Below, piece after piece: positions 1-5,805 of a DNA stretch of 9,330 bases. Location: the NCBI GenBank assembly GCA_012522705.1, contig JAAYJY010000153.1:1-9330 (forward strand), given 5' to 3'. Each line of letters starts with the position of its first letter. Position 1 is the first letter of the stretch. The DNA comes from Syntrophomonadaceae bacterium. GTDB lineage: Bacteria > Bacillota > Syntrophomonadia > Syntrophomonadales > Syntrophomonadaceae. Under the pieces are notes generated by a model. That model was not told the DNA's origin, did not search any database, and was given only the letters and a program-made list of their open reading frames with translations. Position numbers and translations under genes: made by a program.

Positions 1-459
1 CCTTTTTGGGCCAAGGAAAAGAGCATCGGTAACAGACTGATAAACTGCCGGGCAGAGACCGCTGCCGAGAAACCGTCCTTCAAGCACAGCTATCACCGCC
101 GCCGCTGCCTGGTGCCGGCCACCGGGTATTTCGAATGGCAGAAGCGTCCGTCCGGCAAGCAGCCTTTCCATATCCGCCCCCTCGATCACCGGGTCTTCGC
201 CATGGCCGGCTTGTGGGATGCATGGACCGACCCGGAGGGAGAGATTGTTTTTTCCTATACCATTTTGACTACCGAAGCCACCCCCGCCACATTTTCCATC
301 CATGACCGCATGCCCTATATCTTGCGCCCGGACCAGGAATCCGCCTGGCTGCAGGGCCAGGCCCCCGGTGCCGTCGAGGACCGGCTGGAGGCCTACGAGA
401 TCAGCACCCTGGTTAATAAACCCGCCCACGACCAGCCCGAGATAATCCTGCCCATATAA
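1..459 (+). CDS. SOS response-associated peptidase (SRAP/YedK/HMCES family), 3' part
   Basis: This is the C-terminal 152 codons of an SRAP-domain protein; the reading frame is open at the left window edge. SRAP proteins (E. coli YedK, human HMCES) bind single-stranded DNA and form a covalent thiazolidine link with abasic sites through Cys2, shielding them from cleavage. Visible family motifs are INCRAET (visible residues 14-20), RRRCLVPATGYFEW (33-46, with the conserved Glu of FEW) and the active-site IHDRMP (His at visible residue 101, bases 301-303). Family members are about 220 residues, so roughly 70 residues including the catalytic Cys2 lie outside the window. A GTG at 112 could be mistaken for a start, but homology clearly continues upstream of it. 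The usual INAR is INCR here. The gene ends 40 bp before the SOS promoter of the next operon, so its own regulation is not visible. The family call is secure; the biochemical role is inferred from family knowledge. Confidence 0.93.
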   Translation, partial: PFWAKEKSIGNRLINCRAETAAEKPSFKHSYHRRRCLVPATGYFEWQKRPSGKQPFHIRPLDHRVFAMAGLWDAWTDPEGEIVFSYTILTTEATPATFSIHDRMPYILRPDQESAWLQGQAPGAVEDRLEAYEISTLVNKPAHDQPEIILPI

Positions 460-499
460 ATCCCTCCGCCCCTGGCGAAATTTGCCCGACTCCCTATTC

Positions 500-527
500 T
501 TGACAAGAACATATGTTCTATTATAGC
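500..527 (+). promoter_or_regulatory. SigA-type promoter of the mutasome operon with embedded LexA box
   Basis: TTGACA (500-505) is a perfect -35. TATAGC (522-527) is an acceptable -10 after a 16-bp spacer. The next start codon is at 559, giving a leader of roughly 25 nt. Almost the whole spacer is taken up by the LexA palindrome, so bound LexA would exclude RNA polymerase. The promoter lies just ahead of the three-gene error-prone polymerase cassette. Confidence 0.85.
506..519. promoter_or_regulatory. LexA (DinR) operator, SOS box
   Basis: AGAACATATGTTCT is a perfect 14-bp palindrome containing GAAC-N4-GTTC, the core of the Bacillota/Actinobacteria LexA box (CGAACRNRYGTTYG). It is not the proteobacterial CTGT-N8-ACAG type. 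It sits between the -35 and -10 of the promoter for the ImuB-like/DUF6504/DnaE2 operon. The motif match is direct; LexA regulation is inferred from the motif, its placement and the genes downstream. Confidence 0.9.
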
Positions 528-558
528 ATGGGTATACAATTCAGGATGGTGATGACTG

Positions 559-1605
559 ATGCGCAAGATCGTCTATATTTTTTTAAACGGCGGGTCATTC
601 GATGATGAGCTGCTGCAGGCCTGCAGCCAGCATTCTTCCCTGTTGGAGCCGGTGGGCAGCCAGGAATTGTTTTTGGATCTCAGTCCTTTCCAGCGGATCG
701 GGGATATCCTCGAGGTACTGGCGGCTACCCTGGCCAGCCGGGCGGACCGGGCATCGATGGGGCTGGCCTCTTCGCCCCTGCTGGCCCGGCTGGCAGCCCA
801 CCGCTGTATCTACCCGGGAACGGCGCGTTCCACCTGTCGTTCTTTTGTCCGCGGGACTGTCGCTATCATCCAGGTAATCCCCGGGCAGGAGACTCTGTTT
901 GTGAGCACCCTGCCCCTGCCTGAATTCAGCCCCCTGTCAGCGCGCGAATGCCGCCTGCTCAACCGGCTGGGATATGTCCAGGTCGGGGATCTGGCTGGTT
1001 TGGGTTCCTACCGTTTGCAGCAGATTCTAAAACGTGACGTCTCCTCGCTGTGGCAGAACATCCAGGGCCGTGATTACACCCCGGTGCGGGGTCTATATCC
1101 TCCCGAACGGCTCGGTTATGCATTGAGCTGGGAAGAAGACCGCCGCAGCCCGGGCCAGTTGCTGGAATTCATCCGCGCCGGGGCCGGGGAGTTGAGCGAC
1201 CGCATGGAAAGACGCCAGGTGGGCTGCCACCTGGTGGAAATGCATTTTGATCTGTCCGGGGGGGCCAACCTCATCCAGCAGCGCAGGGTATCTCCCGCCT
1301 GTCATGGTCAGGAGCGGCTGACTATGATTCTGGAGGGGTTGCTGCCGGACCTCGATAAACCGGTGGATGGCCTGAGGATTTTCCTAAGCGATTTAAAACC
1401 AGTGGAGATGCGGGCCCAGGATCTCTTCACCCTGCGTTACACTTACCAGCAGGAGGCCCGGGAACGAAAACGGTCCGCCATCCTGGAACAACTCCTGCAA
1501 CGCTTCCCCGACCGCCTGGGGATGGGCATGGAAGCCGACCGCCGCGAACAGGTCCTGTTGTTCTGGGATCCCTGGCGTTTCTCCTCTGGGAGGCAAAGAT
1601 CATGA
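559..1605 (+). CDS. ImuB-like Y-family polymerase homologue, N-terminally truncated and probably non-catalytic
   Basis: This 348-residue protein is related to DinB/ImuB Y-family polymerases. Residues 32-41 (VGSQELFLDL) align with the palm motif normally written SIDEAFLDL, but the catalytic Asp of the DE pair is Gln35. Residues 68-80 (GLASSPLLARLAA) match the palm motif GIAxNKLLAKxA. A thumb follows at about 117-180 (LLNRLGYVQVGDLAGL, then NIQGRDYTPV) and a little-finger domain at about 185-310. Only about 31 residues precede the DE region, against roughly 100 in active enzymes, so the first catalytic Asp motif and the fingers are absent. QVLLF (331-335) near the C-terminus fits the beta-clamp motif QxxLF. 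The start at 559 is fixed by an in-frame stop at 553-555; the ribosome site (AGGATGG, 543-549) is mediocre. The gene is first in a LexA-boxed operon and overlaps the next gene by ATGA. ImuB in known mutasomes is a catalytically dead adaptor for DnaE2, and I infer that role here. Confidence 0.85.
   Translation: MRKIVYIFLNGGSFDDELLQACSQHSSLLEPVGSQELFLDLSPFQRIGDILEVLAATLASRADRASMGLASSPLLARLAAHRCIYPGTARSTCRSFVRGTVAIIQVIPGQETLFVSTLPLPEFSPLSARECRLLNRLGYVQVGDLAGLGSYRLQQILKRDVSSLWQNIQGRDYTPVRGLYPPERLGYALSWEEDRRSPGQLLEFIRAGAGELSDRMERRQVGCHLVEMHFDLSGGANLIQQRRVSPACHGQERLTMILEGLLPDLDKPVDGLRIFLSDLKPVEMRAQDLFTLRYTYQQEARERKRSAILEQLLQRFPDRLGMGMEADRREQVLLFWDPWRFSSGRQRS
596..619 (+). repeat. Left copy of 24-bp direct repeat (inside imuB-like gene)
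   Basis: This segment matches 5072-5095 at 23 of 24 positions, the single difference being G/A at 609/5085. It encodes FDDELLQ of the ImuB-like protein, at the junction between the unusual N-terminal residues and the recognisable Y-family homology. Confidence 0.85.
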
Positions 1606-1844
1606 AAAACCATATTCCCCTGCAGGTGAAATGCGATGGTGACCAGGGGCCGATCGCGGTCCGTTACCATGACAAACCTCTCCGGGTGGTGGCCCGCCTG
1701 GAATACTGGCATGACACCGGTTGCTGGGGGGCCGGTGAAAGTGAGAAACATTTCTACCGCCTCATCCTGGAAGACCAGAGCATAAGGGAGATCTTTTACG
1801 ATCTGGTCGAAGAAGAATGGTTTCTATACAAGACTTACGATTAG
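1602..1844 (+). CDS. DUF6504 family small protein of the mutasome operon
   Basis: This 80-residue protein has the DUF6504 pattern: an N-terminal strand-rich part (PIAVRYHDKPLRVVARLEYW), a central Trp/Gly stretch (TGCWGAGESEKHFYRLIL) and a C-terminal aromatic part (IFYDLVEEEWFLYKTYD). It has no signal peptide or membrane segment. The ATG overlaps the stop of the ImuB-like gene (ATGA), and GGGAGG at 1588-1593 gives a good ribosome site 8 nt upstream, so translation is likely coupled. Its stop is followed at once by the dnaE2 start region. From memory, members of this family are often encoded beside ImuB-type and DnaE2 genes, but I know of no assigned biochemical function. It could be a third mutasome subunit in place of ImuA; that is inference. 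Confidence 0.75.
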   Translation: MKNHIPLQVKCDGDQGPIAVRYHDKPLRVVARLEYWHDTGCWGAGESEKHFYRLILEDQSIREIFYDLVEEEWFLYKTYD

Positions 1845-1853
1845 GTGTCGCTT

Positions 1854-4800
1854 ATGAACTTTGTTCACCTGCATTGCCATACTCCCTTCTCATTTCTGGA
1901 CGGGGCCAGCCAAGTGGAGGAACTGGTCCGGAGGGCCGCTGAATTGGAAATGCCGGCCCTGGCCGTGACCGATCACAACAATCTGTCCGCGGCGGTGCAA
2001 TTTGCCCAAGCGGCGGCCAAATTCGGCCTAAAAGCCATCCAAGGCGCAGAGGTCAGCCTGGCCGATGGCAGTCACCTCACCCTGCTGGCCGAGGATGAGG
2101 GCGGCTATGCCTCTCTATGCCGATTGCTCACCCGGGCTCATCTCAGCAATCCCCGCGGCCAGCCGGCGGTCCGTGCAGAGGACCTGGAAGAAATGCCGGG
2201 GGTTATCGTCCTGTCCGGCTGCCGCCAGGGTTTGATCCCCCGCTCCATCCTGAAGGGCGATTATCGCCAGGCCCGCCAGCAGGCGGAACTATACAGATCC
2301 CTATGGGGCCGCAGCTCTTTCTATATAGAATTGCAGAACCTGCTCTTGCCCGGCGACCATTACCTCAACCAGCGCCTGCTGGAACTGGCTGCTGAGCTGG
2401 ACCTGGAAGTGGTGGCCAGCAACAACGTGCATTACGCCCGCCATGAGGATTTTTTCCTGCACGATGTCCTGTGCTGCGTGAAAAAGCTGATCACGATCCA
2501 CGCTATCGACCCCGCCCGTCCCCTCAACGGCGAGAGTTATATGAAGAGCGGGACCCAGATGCAGGCCCTGTTCCCCGATTGCCCCCAGGCTCTGGCCAAC
2601 ACTATGCGTATCGCCGAGCGCTGCCAGTCCTTCTTACATGAGCCGGTCTTTCATTTTCCCTGTTTTCCGCTTCGGCCCGGACAGGAGGCGGCCCGGGTTT
2701 TGCGCCGGCTGGTCTGGGAGGGGGCCCAGCGCCGTTACCGCAGGGTCACCCCGGCCGTAACCGAGCGGCTCGAATATGAGCTGGGAATAATCGAGCAGAT
2801 GGGATTTCCCGATTACTTCCTGGTAGTCTGGGATTTGGCCCACTACTCGCGCCAACAAGGTATCCGTTATGCCGGCCGGGGCTCGGCGGCCGACTCCCTG
2901 GCCGCTTACTGCCTGGGCATCACCGAGGTGGATTCCCTGCAGCGGGGCTTGTTGTTTGAACGCTTCATGAACCCGGAGCGGGTGGGGATGCCGGATATCG
3001 ATATCGACTTCGAGTCCCGTTACCGGGACAAGGTGATCGATTATGTCTATCGTAAATATGGTTCCGAGTATGTGGCCCGGGTGGCGACCTACAACACCTT
3101 CCGGGCCCGCTCCGGCTTGCGCGAGCTGGGCAAGGCGCTGGGCTTTCCGGAAGCAGAACTGGACCCTTTGTGCAAACGCATGCCTTTCTATGCCCGGGCC
3201 GACCAGATCCGGTCTCTCCTCCAGCGGCTGCCCGAACTCCGGGACAGCCCCCTGCACCAGCCCCGTTACCAACTGCTGCTGGATTGCTGCGACCGATTGG
3301 CGGGATTCCCCCGTTTCCTGGGCATGCATCTGGGCGGCCTGGTGATCAGCGATATTCCCATCACCAGCCTCACCCCCCTGCAGGAATCAGGACTGGGACC
3401 GGTCATCAGCCAGTTCGACAAGGATGATATCGAGGGGCTGGGGCTGGTAAAACTAGACCTGCTCTCCCTGCGCACCTTATCGGTGATCCAGGATGCCACC
3501 GCCCAGATCCGCTCCTCCGGGCAGGATATGGATTACGAGGCTATCCCCCTGGATGACCGGGATACCTTCGCCATGATCAACCGGGGCGAGACCATCGGCG
3601 TATTCCAATTGGAAAGCCCGGCCCAGCGAGCCTTGCAGTCCCGCTTTCGGGCTTCCGAATTCGAGGATGTGGTAACCAGCATGGCTCTGATCCGGCCTGG
3701 GCCCATCAAAGGCAATATGGTCGACCCTTACGTGGCCCGGCACTTGGGTCAGGAGGAGGTCAGTTACCTGCATCCCTGGCTGGAACCTATTTTAAAAAAA
3801 ACCTATGGGGTGGTGTTGTTCCAGGAGCAGGTGATCGAGATCGGCCGGGCCATCGCCGGCTTTACCCCGGCGGAGGCCGACCAGCTGCGCCGGGTCATGA
3901 CTCACTCCCGCTCCCAGAAGATGATGGAGGAACTGGGCCGGACCTTTGTGGAGCGTTCGGTGGAGCGCGGCATCGAGCCGGCCCTGGCCGAGGAGATCTT
4001 CGCCTGCATGCTGGGCTACGCCAGCTATGGCTTCTGCGAGGCCCATGCCGCCGCCTTCGCCACCACCAGTTATAAGTCCGCCTATCTGATCCAGCATCAC
4101 CCGGCCGAATACTATACGGCTATCCTCAATCACCAGCCGATGGGGTTTTACCCGCCGCGGGTGATCGGCAACGAAGCCCGGCGCCGCGGCATCAGCCTGC
4201 TGCCCCCCGATGTCTGCAGCAGCAGCATCGATTTTTCCGTGGAGCAAGGGGCTATCCGGGTGGGCCTCAAGCAAGTCAAGGGTCTGAGTGCCGCTTCCCT
4301 GGAGTCGATCGTAAGCGCCCGGGAACAATCCGCTTATGCTTCTCCCCTGGATTTCGCGGTCCGCACCACCGTTCCCCAGGACAGCCTGGACAGCCTGATA
4401 CGTTGTGGAGCTTTGGACAGTTTATGCAGTCACCGGCGCTTCCTGTTAAGCCAGCTTTATTATGACCTGGAAAAGAGACAGGCCCGGCAGAGCGGGACCA
4501 CCCTGCTCTTCGAGGAACAGGTCATCCCCACCGGGGCGGATTTCAGCCTGGCGGAGAAGCGTACCTGGGAGTATAATCTGCTGGGACTGTATGTAGGGGA
4601 GCATCCCATGGCCGCCTGGCGCCCGGCCCTTAAAAAGCAGGGGTTTAAATCCAGCCGCGACTTGCCGGATTGCGCGGCGGGAATGACGGTTTGGGCCGCC
4701 GGGCTATTGCTGCATCCTCACCGTCCTCCTACCCGCAGCGGCAAGATCACCGTTTTCTTCTCCCTGGAAGATGAATTTGGCATGATCGATGCGACCATGT

Positions 4801-4946
4801 TCGAAGACGTGTATATGAAATACGGGGCCTATATATTCGGTCCCCGCCATGGTCCTTTGCTGGCCGGCGGCAAGCTGCACCGGCGCGGGGAAGGTGTGAG
4901 CCTGATCGTACAGCAGGTCTCCCCTGTCCTCTATTCCGCCACCTAA
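1854..4946 (+). CDS. dnaE2: Error-prone DNA polymerase III alpha subunit, DnaE2/ImuC type
   Basis: This is a 1030-residue C-family polymerase. A PHP domain (about 1-200) opens with NFVHLHCHTPFSFLDGA and includes VTDHNN and SNNVHY. The palm carries PDIDIDF (380-386, catalytic Asp381 and Asp383) and the third Asp in VKLDLLSL (Asp535). YGFCEAHAAAFA and NHQPMGFYPP (near 761-768) resemble DnaE2 rather than replicative DnaE. LLGLYVGEHPM precedes a C-terminal OB-fold region (about 940-1020), and the length suits DnaE2 better than the roughly 1160-residue E. coli DnaE. The position equivalent to the internal clamp-binding motif reads TTLLF (882-886), without the leading Gln. I prefer ATG at 1854 because AGGTG (1843-1847) lies 6 nt upstream and the family starts M-x-F-V-H-L-H; an in-frame GTG at 1845 lacks a ribosome site. 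Last gene of the SOS operon, it probably performs mutagenic translesion synthesis with the two upstream products. Confidence 0.93.
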   Translation: MNFVHLHCHTPFSFLDGASQVEELVRRAAELEMPALAVTDHNNLSAAVQFAQAAAKFGLKAIQGAEVSLADGSHLTLLAEDEGGYASLCRLLTRAHLSNPRGQPAVRAEDLEEMPGVIVLSGCRQGLIPRSILKGDYRQARQQAELYRSLWGRSSFYIELQNLLLPGDHYLNQRLLELAAELDLEVVASNNVHYARHEDFFLHDVLCCVKKLITIHAIDPARPLNGESYMKSGTQMQALFPDCPQALANTMRIAERCQSFLHEPVFHFPCFPLRPGQEAARVLRRLVWEGAQRRYRRVTPAVTERLEYELGIIEQMGFPDYFLVVWDLAHYSRQQGIRYAGRGSAADSLAAYCLGITEVDSLQRGLLFERFMNPERVGMPDIDIDFESRYRDKVIDYVYRKYGSEYVARVATYNTFRARSGLRELGKALGFPEAELDPLCKRMPFYARADQIRSLLQRLPELRDSPLHQPRYQLLLDCCDRLAGFPRFLGMHLGGLVISDIPITSLTPLQESGLGPVISQFDKDDIEGLGLVKLDLLSLRTLSVIQDATAQIRSSGQDMDYEAIPLDDRDTFAMINRGETIGVFQLESPAQRALQSRFRASEFEDVVTSMALIRPGPIKGNMVDPYVARHLGQEEVSYLHPWLEPILKKTYGVVLFQEQVIEIGRAIAGFTPAEADQLRRVMTHSRSQKMMEELGRTFVERSVERGIEPALAEEIFACMLGYASYGFCEAHAAAFATTSYKSAYLIQHHPAEYYTAILNHQPMGFYPPRVIGNEARRRGISLLPPDVCSSSIDFSVEQGAIRVGLKQVKGLSAASLESIVSAREQSAYASPLDFAVRTTVPQDSLDSLIRCGALDSLCSHRRFLLSQLYYDLEKRQARQSGTTLLFEEQVIPTGADFSLAEKRTWEYNLLGLYVGEHPMAAWRPALKKQGFKSSRDLPDCAAGMTVWAAGLLLHPHRPPTRSGKITVFFSLEDEFGMIDATMFEDVYMKYGAYIFGPRHGPLLAGGKLHRRGEGVSLIVQQVSPVLYSAT

Positions 4947-5365
4947 GCTTAGTGTCGTCCGACTCTCCCCTTGCTGCCCTCTATCCGACCGCCGCCAAAC
5001 CAGGGGCTGAACTTCCTTCGGGGTAAACCCATTGTGAAAATGAACCGGGAAAGGACCGGTGAACGTATCCCCATTCGATGATGAACTGCTGCAGGTATGT
5101 ATTCGAGGCTTCATAAAACACCTTAAAACAGGTTGCTGTGCGTTCCTGTTCTGGTTAGATACAAAATCAAGGCTTCTATTCGGCCTGAGCAGTTACAAAA
5201 TCTCTCAATAGGCAGGATTATCAAAGTTCAATGTGTAATAATTTGAAGGAATATTTTGTGACTCTAATCTGTCTGTTTTTATTAAATACCAGTGCAAGGG
5301 CTGAACACCGGCCCGTGCAAGAACTTTTAGGATGAAAAACGTTTTGGAAGCGAGGAAGTCTATTA
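4947..5365. other. Intergenic region between dnaE2 and the zinc-ribbon gene, no convincing gene
   Basis: This 419-bp gap has no ORF that I can support. A short GTG frame (5059-5208) encodes NVSPFDDELLQVC, resembling the start of the ImuB-like protein, and then becomes unrelated. A small inverted repeat ACCGG-N7-CCGGT (5044-5060) lies after dnaE2 but has no T-tract, so no clear intrinsic terminator is seen. From about 5100 onward the sequence is clearly more AT-rich. A weak promoter candidate for the next gene is TTGTGA (5256-5261) with TATTAA (5280-5285) at an 18-bp spacing. Confidence 0.6.
5072..5095 (+). repeat. Right copy of 24-bp direct repeat (beyond dnaE2)
   Basis: This is a 23/24 match to 596-619, lying about 125 bp after the dnaE2 stop. 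In one frame it reads PFDDELLQVC, against SFDDELLQAC in the ImuB-like protein, so even the residue after the repeat (Cys) is shared. Homology stops on both sides soon after. The two copies bracket 4.5 kb containing most of the mutasome cassette. Confidence 0.85.
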
Positions 5366-5647
5366 ATGGGGCACTATTGCAGAATATGCGGGAGAACACG
5401 GGCCAATGAGAAGTTTTCCGGAAAAGGACATAAAAATCATGTATGCAAAGATTGCTCCGGCAAATCCGGTAGAGAAGCTAAGAAGAACAGCATAGATAAA
5501 AACGCTTTTGGATCTGCAACCACGGTGCTGTTAAAAGATATGCCGATCCAATTGGAAAGCCGATATATCGATGATAATTGGCCTTCTGAAATTGAATTTG
5601 AAGAACAAAATATGGATGGTGAAAATGGAGAAGACGTGCCATTTTGA
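5366..5647 (+). CDS. Small Cys4 zinc-ribbon protein of unknown function
   Basis: This 93-residue protein begins GHYCRICGRTRANEKFSGKGH and continues HVCKDCSGK. Cys5-x2-Cys8 and Cys27-x2-Cys30 form a classic zinc-ribbon or treble-clef knuckle pair, with His22 and His25 nearby. Residues 31-45 are Lys/Arg-rich, and the last 25 residues are strongly acidic (EIEFEEQNMDGENGEDVPF). I recall similar short N-terminal CRICGRTR-N-E-FSG-GH zinc-ribbon proteins in Bacillota but no assigned role; binding to nucleic acid or to ribosomes would fit but is a guess. ATG at 5366 has GAGGAAG (5352-5358) 7 nt upstream. The TPR gene follows 158 bp downstream on the same strand. The codons are more AT-rich than in the preceding mutasome genes. 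Confidence 0.75.
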   Translation: MGHYCRICGRTRANEKFSGKGHKNHVCKDCSGKSGREAKKNSIDKNAFGSATTVLLKDMPIQLESRYIDDNWPSEIEFEEQNMDGENGEDVPF

Positions 5648-5661
5648 AAGAGGGAACCCTG

Positions 5662-5697
5662 ATGGAAAAAATGACAGAAAAACAGAAGCGGCTCTAA
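5662..5697 (+). CDS. Possible 11-codon micro-ORF between zinc-ribbon and TPR genes
   Basis: ATG at 5662 has AGAGGG (5649-5654) 7 nt upstream, and the frame encodes MEKMTEKQKRL before a TAA stop. The ribosome site is better than expected by chance, but the peptide is too short to classify. It may be a leader peptide or the remnant of a gene. An overlapping 26-codon frame (5702-5782, beginning MILPPAARYLKDLKRKH) lacks a ribosome site and resembles nothing firmly. Confidence 0.2.
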   Translation: MEKMTEKQKRL

Positions 5698-5805
5698 AGA
5701 AATGATTTTGCCTCCTGCTGCTCGCTATCTAAAAGACTTAAAGAGAAAACACGCAGTGAGAAATAAGTCCCCCGTCTATTAATGTAAAAAGGAGGAAATT
5801 CCTAG

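Noticed and set aside
112..459. SRAP gene taken as starting at GTG 112
   Set aside because: The same frame upstream encodes conserved SRAP sequence (INCRAET, KPSF), so the gene is simply cut by the window edge.
470..490. GGCGAAATTTGCC palindrome after the SRAP gene as a terminator
   Set aside because: The palindrome has almost no loop and no T-tract, so a stable terminator hairpin is unlikely.
1845..1853. GTG at 1845 as dnaE2 start
   Set aside because: There is no ribosome site in front of it; ATG at 1854 has AGGTG 6 nt upstream and gives the usual DnaE N-terminus.
2634..3329. Long minus-strand frame (231 codons) opposite dnaE2, and another at 3792-4328
   Set aside because: Both are antisense shadows of a strongly conserved, GC-rich gene; they have no ribosome site and no recognisable protein features.
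4704..5114. Minus-strand 136-codon frame covering the end of dnaE2 and the gap
   Set aside because: Most of it is antisense to the conserved OB region, with no ribosome site and no family resemblance.
5290..5320. GTGCAAG direct repeats and GGGC/GCCC pairing upstream of the zinc-ribbon gene as a riboswitch
   Set aside because: Only 4-7 bp elements, no match to a riboswitch core that I know, and no convincing overall fold.
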